Of a stretch of DNA of 64,000 nucleotides, positions 32,949 through 41,414 are shown piece by piece. Positions within the stretch are counted from its first letter, which is position 1, and every line of letters starts with the position of its first letter. The DNA is from Paraburkholderia lacunae (GTDB lineage: Bacteria; Pseudomonadota; Gammaproteobacteria; Burkholderiales; Burkholderiaceae), in the NCBI RefSeq assembly GCF_003353175.1, contig NZ_QHKS01000016.1:121946-185945 (forward strand), written 5' to 3'. The notes under the pieces are model-generated. The model was not told where the DNA came from and did no database searches. It worked only from the letters and a program-made list of their open reading frames with translations. The translations under genes were made by a program, and so were the position numbers.

Positions 32949-33854
32949 GTGGCGCATATCTGGGAAGGCGTATGGCCTGCAGTCACCACCAAATTCAACG
33001 CGGATTTCAGCATAGACCGCGCGTGGACCGGTAAGAATATCGAAGCGCAGATCGAGGCAGGGGTGGACGGCATCATCGTGTGCGGCTCGCTCGGCGAGGC
33101 GTCGACGCTCTCTCTGGACGAAAAGCTGCAAGTGCTCGACATCGCCGTCGACACTGCGCGCGGCCGCGTGCCGGTCCTGCTGACGATCGCCGAAAACAGC
33201 ACGCTCGACGCCTGCCGCCAAGCCGAAGCCGGCGGCCAGCGCGGCGCGGCCGGTTTCATGGTGCTGCCGGGGCTGCGTTATCTGTCCGACCGGCGCGAGA
33301 CGCTGCACCACTTCCGCAGCGTCGCCGAGGCCAGCGCCCTGCCGCTGATGATCTACAACAATCCGCTGGCATACGGCGTCGACATGACACCCGAGATGTT
33401 CGCCGAGATTGCCGACGAAAAGAAAATCGTTGCGATCAAGGAATCATGCGGCGATGTGCGGCGCGTGACCGATCTGATCAACGCGGTCGGCGACCGCTTC
33501 GCGATTCTGTGCGGCGTCGATAACCTGGCGATGGAAGCGATACTGATGGGCGCGCACGGCTGGGTGGCCGGTCTGGTGTGCGCATTTCCGCACGAGACGG
33601 TCGCGATCTACAAGCTGCTGAAGGCCGGCCGGCTCGAGGAAGCCCGCGCGATCTATCGCTGGTTCGCTCCCTTGCTCGCGCTTGACGTGTCGCCGAAGCT
33701 GGTACAGAACATCAAGCTGGCGGAGGCGATCGTCGGGCTCGGCACGGAACCGGTGCGGCCGCCGCGTCTCCCGCTGGCGGGCGACGAACGCCTGGCTGTC
33801 GAAGCGCTGATTCGCCGGGCGCTCGAAACGCGTCCGGCGTTGCCGCGCCTCTGA
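32949..33854 (+). CDS. lhpC: DHDPS-family pyrroline-4-hydroxy-2-carboxylate deaminase (LhpC-like)
   Basis: A 301-residue class I aldolase-fold enzyme. Schiff-base Lys is K164 in VAIKESCGD and the catalytic Tyr is Y136 in IYNNPLAYG. Other family marks: CGSLGEASTLSLDEK near residue 50 and VAGLVCAFPHE. Start is a GTG at 32949 preceded by AGGAG; the frame upstream is open but lacks support and overlaps the motif region. In hydroxyproline breakdown LhpC converts the dehydrogenase product to 2-oxoglutarate semialdehyde. The semialdehyde dehydrogenase that would finish the pathway is not in the window. Family certain, exact reaction inferred from context. Confidence 0.84.
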   Translation: MAHIWEGVWPAVTTKFNADFSIDRAWTGKNIEAQIEAGVDGIIVCGSLGEASTLSLDEKLQVLDIAVDTARGRVPVLLTIAENSTLDACRQAEAGGQRGAAGFMVLPGLRYLSDRRETLHHFRSVAEASALPLMIYNNPLAYGVDMTPEMFAEIADEKKIVAIKESCGDVRRVTDLINAVGDRFAILCGVDNLAMEAILMGAHGWVAGLVCAFPHETVAIYKLLKAGRLEEARAIYRWFAPLLALDVSPKLVQNIKLAEAIVGLGTEPVRPPRLPLAGDERLAVEALIRRALETRPALPRL

Positions 33855-33878
33855 ACGGCGCGGAGGTACGTTAGCGGC

Positions 33879-34035
33879 TAATTGCTGCTAATTGCTGCTA
33901 ATTGCTGCTGGTTGTGGCGGTTGCGGCGGTTGCGGCGGTTGCGGCGGTTGCGGCGGTTGCGGCGGTTGCGGCAGTTGCGGCGGTTGCGGCGGTTGCGGCA
34001 GTTGCGGCAGTTGCGGCAGTTGCGGCAGTTGCGGC
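33879..34035. repeat. Compound tandem array: 3 x 10 bp then 13 x 9 bp
   Basis: TAATTGCTGC occurs three times (33879-33908), then RGTTGCGGC thirteen times (33919-34035); copies start with G or A. The array lies between the ends of lhpC and the response-regulator gene. It is open in several frames but no reading frame has support as a gene. Confidence 0.92.
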
Positions 34036-34077
34036 TGGTTGCTCTTTAATGAACAACACCAGCCGTCAGCCGCCAGT

Positions 34078-34797
34078 TCAGGCCGCAGTCTTCTCGGTGC
34101 CGGCTTCGCCTTGCTGCAAATGCACCAGCCGGTAGCCGCTCTTGTACACCGGTTGGAGGCGAAAGTCGTTTTGCGGCTCGATTTCGAGCAAAAGACGCAG
34201 GCGCGACACGTGGCTGTCGATCGTGCGCGTGAACTCGCGGAATTCGCGGCCCCACACCATCGCGAAGATATGGTCGCGCGACATCACACGGCCGATGTTG
34301 GCAAAGAACAGCGACGCCAGTCGGTATTGCGTACCCGATAGCTGGACCGGCTGCCCGCGCAACATGACGATCTGCCTATGGGTATCGAAATGGTACGGGC
34401 CGACGTCGAAGCTCGCCGCACTGAAACGGTCCGGATATGCACGGCGCAGGAGCGCAGTAATGCGCTCGCGAAACTCGCCCGGGCGCACAGGCAGTCCGAC
34501 ATAGTCGTCCGCGCCGCCGCTGAAAGCGCGCACCACGCTCTCCTCCGACGTTTCGGCCGAAGCGAACATGACCGGCAGGCGGTCGCCGCGCACCGCGCGC
34601 ACCGACCTCAGCACTTCGGCGCCGGACAGGCGCGTGCCCTGCCAATCCAGCACGAGAAGATCCACCGTGGAACGAGCGAGCACTTTCGACATGGCGAGAC
34701 CGTCGCCGTAACTCATACAGGTATGGCCGGCATCCATGACGATCCTTTCGAGCGACTGGCGCTGCACGGGGTCACGCTGAAGGATGGCAATACGCAT
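34078..34797 (-). CDS. OmpR-type response regulator with atypical receiver
   Basis: A 239-residue regulator: receiver domain about 1-115 and winged-helix output domain about 130-235 (LSGTQYRLASLFFANIGRVMSRDHIFAMVWG...RTIDSHVSRLRLLLE...YKSGYRL). D51 (LLVLDWQG) is the expected phosphorylation site. The acidic pair at the N-terminus is reduced to D9 (ILQRDP). The conserved Lys after strand 5 is replaced by Leu (DDYVGLPVRP, L102), so ordinary phosphorylation may be impaired. No sensor kinase is adjacent. Start 34797 gives the normal length. It converges with lhpC across the tandem array and is divergent from the MFS gene. Confidence 0.84.
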   Translation of the reverse strand: MRIAILQRDPVQRQSLERIVMDAGHTCMSYGDGLAMSKVLARSTVDLLVLDWQGTRLSGAEVLRSVRAVRGDRLPVMFASAETSEESVVRAFSGGADDYVGLPVRPGEFRERITALLRRAYPDRFSAASFDVGPYHFDTHRQIVMLRGQPVQLSGTQYRLASLFFANIGRVMSRDHIFAMVWGREFREFTRTIDSHVSRLRLLLEIEPQNDFRLQPVYKSGYRLVHLQQGEAGTEKTAA

Positions 34798-35203
34798 GGG
34801 ATGACTCTCAACTAATAGCTCGGACGCGATTCTCAAATCAGTGCCCGTTCTATCCCATAGGAGCAATCCTAAACTGCACGCCGGGCGCCCTGTTCTGACG
34901 AACGTGTGTCTCGTTCCGACGGCAGACTTCCACACTACGTACAGCGCCCTAACCAAAGAGGCCCGACAGCGGAAGAAAAACGCTTTCAGGGGAACTTTTC
35001 CCAGTCTAATTAAGCACTTCCCGAAGCAGAGGGCTTTCATCCTGTAAAATCCCGGCCTGGCCCCCGTCGTCATCGCGCCTGCCCTACCCGGACCGGCGCG
35101 CCGGTGTCCCGTGCTCTACCCAGCGCCTGCCACACTTCTCGCCCGACGACCGCCGCATTCCACGCGCTACGTGTGGCTTTCAATTCAAGACAATGACATA
35201 GCA
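34798..35203. other. Gene-free divergent region between response regulator and MFS
   Basis: About 400 bp with locally higher AT content around 34970-35050. A TAAAAT box lies at 35045-35050, but no convincing -35 partner was found. An open frame extends the MFS gene upstream without a ribosome site. No repeats, RNA or small gene are recognised. Confidence 0.4.
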
Positions 35204-36505
35204 ATGCAAGCAACAAATCTGGGTGGAGCACAGGCTGCCACCCCACGTCCTCTTGGGCGCAGCGATTACAAGACGCTCGGCCTCGCCGCGCTGGGCGGGG
35301 CTCTGGAGTTTTACGACTTCATCATCTTCGTATTCTTCGCGCCGGCGATCGGTCAGCTGTTCTTCCCGGCCGAGATGCCGGACTGGCTGCGCCAGGTGCA
35401 GACCTTCGGTATCTTCGCCGCCGGCTATCTGGCGCGGCCGCTGGGCGGCATCATCATGGCGCATTTCGGCGACCTGTTCGGCCGCAAGCGCATGTTCACG
35501 CTAAGCGTGCTGCTGATGTCGGTGCCGACGCTAATGATGGGCCTGCTGCCCACCTACGTGAGCATCGGCGTACTGGCGCCGGTGCTCCTGCTGGTGTTCC
35601 GCGTGCTGCAAGGCGCGGCGGTCGGCGGCGAAGTGCCGGGCGCATGGGTGTTCGTCTCCGAACACGTGCCGCGCCGGCACGTCGGCTACGCGTGCGGCAC
35701 GCTGACAGCCGGTCTCACGGCAGGCATCCTGCTGGGCTCGCTGATCGCCTCGGCGGTGAACCGCCATTTCGCGCCGGCGGAAATCTCGGCGTACGCGTGG
35801 CGCATTCCGTTCCTGGTCGGCGGCGTGTTCGGCATGTTCTCGGTTTATCTGCGCCGCTGGCTGCACGAGACGCCGGTGTTCGCCGAACTCAAGCAGCGCA
35901 AGTCGCTAGCCGCGGAAGTGCCGCTCAAAGCCGTGCTGCGCGATCACGGCCGCGCCGTGATCGTGTCGATGCTGCTCACGTGGATGCTGTCGGCGGCGAT
36001 CGTCGTGGTGATCCTGATGACGCCGACGCTGTTGCAGAAGCAGTTTCACATCGCGCCGGCCACCGCGCTGCTGGCCAATTGCGTCGCGACGCTGTGCCTG
36101 ACGATCGGCTGCGTGATGGCGGGCTCGATCGCCGGCCGGATCGGCGCGGGGCGCACGATTTTCATCGGCGGCCTGGCGCTCGCGGCGTCGTACTACGCGA
36201 TGTTCCAGCAGCTTGCCGCCGATACGTCGGCGCTGGTGCCGCTGTACGCCGTAGCGGGCTTTTTCGTCGGCGTGATCGGCGCGATTCCGTTCGTGATGGT
36301 CAAGGCATTCCCGCCAGTCGTGCGCTTCTCGGGCATCTCGTTCTCGTATAACGTCGCCTACGCGGTGTTCGGCGGCCTCACGCCGGTCGCCGTGTCGCTG
36401 ATGATGAAGTCGAACCCGATGGCCGCGCCGATGTATGTCGGCGCGCTGTGCATCGTCGGTGCTTTGACTACGTTCCTCATCAAGGACGCAGCGCAAACGC
36501 GCTGA
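35204..36505 (+). CDS. MFS transporter, metabolite:H+ symporter (MHS) family
   Basis: A 433-residue carrier with 12 spans. MHS-family features: LGLAALGGALEFYDFIIFVFFAPAIG in span 1, the motif A-like loop HFGDLFGRKRMFTL, and FRVLQGAAVGGEVPGAWVFVSEHVPRRHVGYACG. Relatives carry proline/betaine, shikimate, citrate or alpha-ketoglutarate. The start at 35204 begins at MQATNLGG; 31 upstream in-frame residues have no ribosome site. A strong hairpin follows the stop. The position near the lhp cluster makes hydroxyproline uptake possible but unproven. Confidence 0.85.
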   Translation: MQATNLGGAQAATPRPLGRSDYKTLGLAALGGALEFYDFIIFVFFAPAIGQLFFPAEMPDWLRQVQTFGIFAAGYLARPLGGIIMAHFGDLFGRKRMFTLSVLLMSVPTLMMGLLPTYVSIGVLAPVLLLVFRVLQGAAVGGEVPGAWVFVSEHVPRRHVGYACGTLTAGLTAGILLGSLIASAVNRHFAPAEISAYAWRIPFLVGGVFGMFSVYLRRWLHETPVFAELKQRKSLAAEVPLKAVLRDHGRAVIVSMLLTWMLSAAIVVVILMTPTLLQKQFHIAPATALLANCVATLCLTIGCVMAGSIAGRIGAGRTIFIGGLALAASYYAMFQQLAADTSALVPLYAVAGFFVGVIGAIPFVMVKAFPPVVRFSGISFSYNVAYAVFGGLTPVAVSLMMKSNPMAAPMYVGALCIVGALTTFLIKDAAQTR

Positions 36506-36517
36506 TCGCGTAGTATC

Positions 36518-36548
36518 GCAACGGCGCGCCCACGCGGCGCGCCGTTGC
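36518..36548 (+). terminator. Hairpin terminator after the MHS transporter gene
   Basis: Perfect 13-bp stem GCAACGGCGCGCC / GGCGCGCCGTTGC with a 5-nt loop, followed by TCCTCT. Very stable, but the U-run is weak. Confidence 0.65.
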
Positions 36549-36652
36549 TCCTCTCCCGGGCTCATGCCCTGCCTTGCGCGTTGTTTCGGCGACATCGACA
36601 CTTCACGCCATCGCGAAACATGGTGCGCTGCATCGGACCTACGATGCATTGC

Positions 36653-38122
36653 ATGAAAACGCCCAATCCCTCTCTCACGCCCGCTCTCGGCTGCGTCCTC
36701 GCGACGGTCAGCGTCGGCTTCGTCGTCACGCAACTCGACGTGACCATCGTCAACATCGCGCTGCCGAAGATCGGTGCGGACCTGCAGGCGACTGTCGCGG
36801 GCCTGCAATGGGTCGTCGATGCCTACATGCTCGCGTTCGCGGTGCTGATGCTGTCCGCCGGCGTACTCGGCGACCGGCTCGGCACGCGGCGCATGTACGC
36901 GGCCGGCATCGTGCTGTTCGCACTGGCGTCGCTCGCTTGCGGACTGGCGCAGGACGCCGCCATGCTGATCGCGGCGCGCGCGGCGCAAGGCATCGGCGCC
37001 GCCGCGATGCTGCCGAACTCGCTTGCGCTGCTCAATCGGTCGTTTGGACATGACCCGAGGCTCAGAGCGCGCGCCGTCGGGTTGTGGACCGCTGCCGGCG
37101 CGATTTCGATCGCGGCGGGTCCGGTAGCCGGCGGTCTGCTGATCGCGGCGTTCGGCTGGCGCAGCATCTTCCTCGTCAACCTGCCGATCTGCGCGGCCGG
37201 TTTGCTGGCGACCCTGGCGTGGGTGCCGCGCCCGGCAACGGCGCCGACGCCAGCGGGCAGCCCGGGGACCGAAACCGGGCCAGGCACGCGCAGCATCGAT
37301 CTGAGCGGCCAGGGCCTTGCCATCGTCGCGCTGACTGCCTTCGTCGCCGCCGTGATCGAATGGCGTCCAGCCGGCTCGAGCCATCCGTTGGTGGCGGGCG
37401 GCCTGGTACTTGCGCTAGTCGCGAGCGGCGCGTTTATCGCCGTGGAAAGGCGCGTCGCGGCGCCGATGCTGCCGCTCTCGCTCTTCAGCAAGCGCACCTT
37501 CAGCGCCGCGGTGCTGTTTGGCGTCTGTGTGAATCTGACGTACTACGGCATGGTGTTCGTGCTGAGCCTGTATTTGCAGCGCGTGCGCGGCTATACGCCG
37601 TTGCAGGCCGGGCTCGCGTTCCTGCCGTTGACCGGCGGGTTTCTGGTCTCGAATGTGGCAAGCGGCTGGGTAGTCGGCCGCTACGGCGTGCGCGTGCCGA
37701 TGATTGCCGGAGCGATGACCGCCGCGCTCGGCTATGGCCTGCTGCATCGGGTCGACGCAGCCACGCCGCTCGCCGGCTTGCTGGTGCCGTTCCTGCTGAT
37801 TCCGTCAGGGATGGGGCTAGCCGTCCCGGCGATGACGACGAGCGTGCTGGCCTGCGTCGAAGCGAAACGGGCAGGCACGGCGTCGGCAGTATTGAATACT
37901 GCGAGGCAAGCGGGCGGCGCGGTGGGCGTGGCCGCGTTCGGCGCCTTGGCAAGCGGCGCTGCCGCGACGCGGATCGTAGCGGGCATGCAGGCCGCCACCG
38001 GAATCTCGGTGGGGCTGCTGGTGCTCGGCGGCGTACTCGCCTGCCTCGTGCATCCCGAGCCGCACAGGCGAGCGGCGAGCGAGCGCAAATCCGGGCCCGT
38101 ACGAGGCGCCGAGCCGCACTGA
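36653..38122 (+). CDS. MFS drug-efflux-type transporter (DHA2/EmrB-QacA family, 14 spans)
   Basis: A 489-residue proton antiporter. The DHA2 signature is present in span 1 (QLDVTIVNIALPKIGADLQATVAGLQWVVDAYMLAFAVL) followed by motif A (AGVLGDRLGTRRMYAAG) and motif C-like GLWTAAGAISIAAGPVAGGLL. Fourteen hydrophobic segments fit QacA/EmrB relatives. The start at 36653 gives MKTPNPSL; other ATGs lie 9 and 36 bp upstream in frame. A terminator follows. It probably exports hydrophobic compounds; no adjacent regulator or EmrA partner is seen. Confidence 0.85.
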   Translation: MKTPNPSLTPALGCVLATVSVGFVVTQLDVTIVNIALPKIGADLQATVAGLQWVVDAYMLAFAVLMLSAGVLGDRLGTRRMYAAGIVLFALASLACGLAQDAAMLIAARAAQGIGAAAMLPNSLALLNRSFGHDPRLRARAVGLWTAAGAISIAAGPVAGGLLIAAFGWRSIFLVNLPICAAGLLATLAWVPRPATAPTPAGSPGTETGPGTRSIDLSGQGLAIVALTAFVAAVIEWRPAGSSHPLVAGGLVLALVASGAFIAVERRVAAPMLPLSLFSKRTFSAAVLFGVCVNLTYYGMVFVLSLYLQRVRGYTPLQAGLAFLPLTGGFLVSNVASGWVVGRYGVRVPMIAGAMTAALGYGLLHRVDAATPLAGLLVPFLLIPSGMGLAVPAMTTSVLACVEAKRAGTASAVLNTARQAGGAVGVAAFGALASGAAATRIVAGMQAATGISVGLLVLGGVLACLVHPEPHRRAASERKSGPVRGAEPH

Positions 38123-38149
38123 GCGGTACATTTTTTGCTGGTGGGAAAA

Positions 38150-38188
38150 GACAACCCCCGCGATGCTCGCGCGCCGCAGGGGTTTTGT
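38150..38188 (+). terminator. Rho-independent terminator after the DHA2 transporter
   Basis: GACAACCCC pairs with GGGGTTTTGTC around a GC-rich centre. The T-run lies within the 3' arm, and an A-run before the stem allows some use in the other direction. Confidence 0.7.
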
Positions 38189-38270
38189 CACCGATAGAGC
38201 GAACGCGGGGCGCCGGACGGCTTGAACAGACGCACTCAGCCACACCCTGCTTGAAGCGGCGCCTCGGGGC

Positions 38271-38543
38271 TCAGAGCGACGCCTCCTGAATCGTGCCGGT
38301 ATCGATAGCGCGCTCGATCAGGCCTTCGCTTTGCGCCTTGCTGATCGCGTCGGCGATGAGCTTTTCCGGCTCCTCGATCTCGGCCTTGATCGTGCCGAGG
38401 AGCCCCGACGCATCCAGAACCACCAGCGTTTTCGCCGAATCCGCCAGGCTGATGATGACGCGATGCGGCGTGGACCCTTCGCCAAGGCTCGCGCACAACT
38501 GCGTAACCTTGCCGCCAATGGTTTGCTCGAAACTTTGAATCAT
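38271..38543 (-). CDS. Small hypothetical protein (90 residues)
   Basis: A 90-residue soluble protein starting MIQSFEQTIGGKVTQLCASLGEG. It has no signal peptide or known motif and ends with an acidic helix-rich half (IKAEIEEPEKLIADAISKAQSEGLIERAID). A good GGGAG ribosome site precedes the ATG. It is the last gene of the leftward series after DoxX (55 bp downstream). Coding is supported by the ribosome site and by codon use typical of the region; function unknown. Confidence 0.65.
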   Translation of the reverse strand: MIQSFEQTIGGKVTQLCASLGEGSTPHRVIISLADSAKTLVVLDASGLLGTIKAEIEEPEKLIADAISKAQSEGLIERAIDTGTIQEASL

Positions 38544-38598
38544 CGTTTGCTCCCTTGATAGCAGCCGGAATCAGAAGCTACCAGCACGGCCTGTGCCA

Positions 38599-39030
38599 TC
38601 ATCGATTCAACCCGCCGCGCGGCGCGCGGGCGCCGTCGATACTGATACGGCCCGCTCCGGTCACGAACAGGAGCAGGAAACCACCGGCAACGCCCATGTT
38701 TTTCCAGAAGTGGATCACCATGTCGCGTTGCGAGGCGGCATCCGTGACGTTCCAGAAGTCGTGCCCCAGCACTGCCGTCGCCACCGTATACACCGCCATG
38801 ACGAGCGCGAGCGGACGGACCTTGAAGCCGACAATCAGGAACAGGCCGCCGAGCGCCTCGACCGCGGTGGCGATCGGTGCAGCGACCGGCACGAACGGCA
38901 CGCCTTTCGAATGCAGATAGCCGACGAAGCCGGCATAGCCCAGCAGCTTCATCACGCCGCCCCACAGAAAGAGCACGGCAAGGGCGATGCGTGCGAGGAG
39001 GATGACGCCGGAATCGACGGGACGCGTCAT
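38599..39030 (-). CDS. DoxX-family membrane protein
   Basis: A 143-residue protein with four hydrophobic segments. DoxX marks: LLARIALAVLFLWGGVMKLLGYAGFVGYLHSKGVP, then GGLFLIVGFKVRPLALVMAVYTVATAVLGHDFWN and HFWKNMGVAGGFLLLFVTGAG. DoxX proteins occur in quinone or redox-stress complexes, often with unclear roles. Start 39030 has an AGGAG-type site on the minus strand; a longer frame is less typical. It lies 144 bp downstream of the FucU/RbsD gene on the same strand. Confidence 0.84.
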   Translation of the reverse strand: MTRPVDSGVILLARIALAVLFLWGGVMKLLGYAGFVGYLHSKGVPFVPVAAPIATAVEALGGLFLIVGFKVRPLALVMAVYTVATAVLGHDFWNVTDAASQRDMVIHFWKNMGVAGGFLLLFVTGAGRISIDGARAPRGGLNR

Positions 39031-39174
39031 GAGGGGGGCTCCTGTAAATGAATAAGCAGCAGACCCGGCCGGCCGGCCGCAGTTCCCCGCCTTGCACCTG
39101 AGAATATGTGCATCGCCCGCCTTTTCCAAGCTCGGGCAGAAGCGTACGGGGCGCCTCGACGCGAGCTGCCTCGA

Positions 39175-39636
39175 TTACCGCGGGGCGTCCGGTGCAAGCA
39201 ATACGCCCTTGGTCAGCACAAAGCAGCCATAACCGCGCTCCTCGCCCGTCGCGATCACGCAATAGGCTTTACGCGCGCGCTCATAAAAAGCGAATCGTTC
39301 GATCGAAGCAAACGGCACCTCGCGCCCTTCCGCTGCGTTGACCTCGATTTGCGCTTCGCGCTGCACTGCCGGAATCGTGTTCGGCTCGCCTACCACTTCC
39401 ATCCGCGAAGCGGGATGCTCGATGAACGTATCGAGCGGCAGCACCGACAGAACCGCTCGAATCGCTCGCGGCGCGCTCACGCCGTCGAGGCGAAGCAGTT
39501 TGCCCAGCACTGTCGTACGCGCCACTGAAGCGCCCGGGAAATTCGCGTCGCAAATCACCAACTCGTCGCCATGCCCCATCGAGCGTAGCGCGTACAACAC
39601 GTCGGCGTTCAACAGCGGGTCCAGATTCTTCAGCAC
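39175..39636 (-). CDS. RbsD/FucU-family sugar mutarotase
   Basis: A 153-residue protein of the ribose pyranase/fucose mutarotase family. It begins (GTG start at 39636, AAGGAG site 5 nt earlier) LKNLDPLLNADVLYALRSMGHGDELVICDANFPGAS, the FucU hallmark with the HGD and DANFPG elements. It ends YGCFVLTKGVLL, also typical. FucU proteins interconvert sugar anomers in the cytoplasm. Closest in style to FucU rather than RbsD because of RSMGHGDELV. No sugar transporter adjoins it, so the sugar is not defined. Confidence 0.86.
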   Translation of the reverse strand: MLKNLDPLLNADVLYALRSMGHGDELVICDANFPGASVARTTVLGKLLRLDGVSAPRAIRAVLSVLPLDTFIEHPASRMEVVGEPNTIPAVQREAQIEVNAAEGREVPFASIERFAFYERARKAYCVIATGEERGYGCFVLTKGVLLAPDAPR

Positions 39637-39767
39637 GGTGTCTCCTTGATGTCCAGTTGGCGGCCGACCGTCCGGTTTCGGCCGGTCGGCCAGATAAGGT
39701 ATGCAGGTGTATGCCGGTCGATTCACGACCGGCTCGCGTCGGATCCCGATTATGGCCGAATTGACGA

Positions 39768-40034
39768 TCAGCCGTTCCGCGCGAAGTGCCGGGCCGCGCC
39801 ATTGCGGCGTTGCAGACACTGCCAGCGCAGCCATCCAACCAACGCCAGCGACACGAGACCGGCGCCGCCCAGCACCGGCTCGCGCAAGGCCAGCAAAGCA
39901 GTGAACGTGAAAGCACGCGCGCCGGCGAGCAGCGCGAAGCCGGCAATCGCACTGCTCAGCGCATCGAGCGCGCCCGAGAAGCGCGCGAACTTGATGAACG
40001 GACCGGCAGCTGTGGCGGCAGCGGGCTCGAGCAT
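39768..40034 (-). CDS. Small hypothetical membrane protein (88 residues)
   Basis: An 88-residue protein with two hydrophobic stretches (SSAIAGFALLAGARAFTFTALLAL and GLVSLALVGWLRWQC) and a basic C-terminus. A GGAGA ribosome site lies before the ATG at 40034. It begins 30 bp after the SnoaL-like gene and is probably in the same transcript. No family is recognised. Confidence 0.55.
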   Translation of the reverse strand: MLEPAAATAAGPFIKFARFSGALDALSSAIAGFALLAGARAFTFTALLALREPVLGGAGLVSLALVGWLRWQCLQRRNGAARHFARNG

Positions 40035-40064
40035 GATCGTCTCCGTGAGAAAAAGCCGGGGCTG

Positions 40065-40433
40065 TTACGCGGCGCCAGGCACCTGGTCGAGGAAGCCGGT
40101 CACCGCCTGCAAGCGGCCGTTCGCGTCGACCATTCCGAAGTCGGAACCCTTGACGATCGCCGTACCCTCGGGCGTTGACAGCTCCCATGAAAAACGCAGC
40201 CGGTTCGCGAAGCCGTCCACTTCCGTCGTGCGTCGAAACGTGTGATTCGGAAAGCGCTCGTGCACCGCGCGGATCATTGCGTCGATACCGTCGCGTCCCG
40301 CGCCCGAGAGCAGCGGATCGCGATAGTCGGCGTCGACGGTCCATGTCGCGGCGATCAACTCGCGACGGCGCGCCGCATCGGTCTCATTCCAGGCGTCGAA
40401 GTAGCGGTCGATCAGGTCGGTATTTGCGTTCAT
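40065..40433 (-). CDS. SnoaL/NTF2-like protein
   Basis: A 122-residue protein of the cone-shaped NTF2-like superfamily: LIDRYFDAWNETDAARRRELIAATWTVDADYRDPLLSGAGRDGIDAMIRAVHERFPNHTFRRTTEVDGF, and ending VTGFLDQVPG. Members are small isomerases, hydrolases or ligand-binding proteins. An AAGGAG site precedes the ATG. A TTACCT-N3-AGGTAA dyad about 100 bp upstream matches one in front of the XRE/MmyB regulator gene, suggesting that regulator controls this gene and the leftward series behind it. Confidence 0.82.
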   Translation of the reverse strand: MNANTDLIDRYFDAWNETDAARRRELIAATWTVDADYRDPLLSGAGRDGIDAMIRAVHERFPNHTFRRTTEVDGFANRLRFSWELSTPEGTAIVKGSDFGMVDANGRLQAVTGFLDQVPGAA

Positions 40434-40534
40434 CACAATCTCCTTGAGTGGCATCACTGAGCACTGCGCTCGGCAGACACGATGTATGCGGCGGGCTCGG
40501 AATGAAGATTGGCGGCTTGCGTGCGGCGAGTCGA

Positions 40535-40549
40535 TTACCTCGCAGGTAA
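40535..40549. promoter_or_regulatory. XRE-type operator before the SnoaL-like gene
   Basis: TTACCT-CGC-AGGTAA, an exact 6-bp dyad with 3-bp centre. The same dyad with CTC centre occurs at 41628-41642. Confidence 0.7.
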
Positions 40550-40774
40550 GCATGTGAACTCACCGCCGCTTTGAATGTGGCTTTGAACGTTGCCTTGAAC
40601 GTGCCTTCGATACTTGCAGGATTGGCCATCCGGCCGAGTCGTCAGAGACAGCGCCTAACGCTAACCTCGTGCGGCAAATGGGGGCCGCGCTGCGCGAGCG
40701 CGCGGCATGGCGACGAATTGAACGAGCGCGGACACGAGCCGCTTTTTTCATATGGCTTTTACACTTGCAAAGAC

Positions 40775-40790
40775 GTATCCACAAGGATAC
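40775..40790. promoter_or_regulatory. GTATCC-N4-GGATAC dyad before the HigBA-like pair
   Basis: A perfect 6-bp inverted repeat with ACAA centre, 28 bp upstream of the toxin start; candidate autoregulatory operator for the antitoxin. Confidence 0.5.
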
Positions 40791-40817
40791 ACTCATCAGC
40801 AGATCGGTTCACCGCCT

Positions 40818-41115
40818 GTGTACACGATCAATCGCACCGAGGAATTCGATCGTTGGCTTGCCGGTCTCGCAGATCTCAGGGCACGCGCAAAAATTCTGGT
40901 GCCGCGCCGAGCGCGGTCATTTCGGCGATACCAAGCCGCTTGAAGACGGCGTGTCCGAGATGCGCATCGATTGCGGTCCCGGCTATCGGGTCTACTTCGC
41001 GCGCCAGGAGCGTGTGGTGTATCTGCTGCTCTGCGGTGGGGACAAGTCCACCCAGCCAGCCGACATCAAGCATGCCAAAACAATGTGGGCAGCAATCAGA
41101 AAGGAACTGTCATGA
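40818..41115 (+). pseudogene. HigB/RelE-type toxin gene disrupted by a frameshift
   Basis: The toxin starts with GTG at 40818 (VYTINRTEEFDRWLAGLADLRARAKIL). Homology then moves to another frame (RAERGHFGDTKPLEDGVSEMRIDCGPGYRVYFARQERVVYLLLCGGDKSTQ). The switch occurs near 40897-40905 in a short GC-rich stretch. Together the pieces make a typical HigB/Gp49 toxin of about 100 residues, so a small deletion (about 8 bp by comparison with the expected protein) has broken the gene. The second half ends at TGA 41113-41115, overlapping the antitoxin ATG. The toxin is probably inactive. Confidence 0.78.
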
Positions 41116-41414
41116 GCAAGGTCAAAACCGCCCGTTTCGACGCATCGCACTACCTCGATAGCGAGGAGATGATCGCCGAGTATCTCAACGCCGCGCTGGA
41201 AGAAGGCGATGCCGATCTTCTTCTCGCCGCGATTGCCGACATTGCCAAAGCACGCGGCATCGCCAAGGTTGCGGCCGATGCAGGACTCGGACGCGAAAGT
41301 CTCTACAAAACGCTCGCGCCCGGCTCCAAACCGCGCATGGATACCGTGTTCAAGCTGCTGCGCGCGCTCGGCGTCAAACTCAACGCGGTACCGGAGGGCG
41401 TGGCCCCGGCCTGA
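41112..41414 (+). CDS. HigA-like antitoxin
   Basis: A 100-residue protein of the addiction-module antidote family: DSEEMIAEYLNAALEEGDADLLLAAIADIAKARGIAKVAADAGLGRESLYKTLAPGSKPRMDTVFKLLRALGVKL. The helix-turn-helix (GIAKVAADAGLGRESLYKTL) is intact. It overlaps the toxin as ATGA. With the toxin frameshifted, this antitoxin may remain as an autoregulator or give protection against related toxins. No change in its own frame is seen. Confidence 0.84.
   Translation: MSKVKTARFDASHYLDSEEMIAEYLNAALEEGDADLLLAAIADIAKARGIAKVAADAGLGRESLYKTLAPGSKPRMDTVFKLLRALGVKLNAVPEGVAPA

Noticed and set aside
30154..34035. CRISPR array
   Set aside because: The repeats have a 9-10 bp period without spacers, and no cas genes are present.
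33892..34341. Open frames across the 9-bp array giving Gly-Cys-Gly or Val-Ala-Ala repeats
   Set aside because: All frames are open simply because the repeat contains no stop; no ribosome site or homology supports translation.
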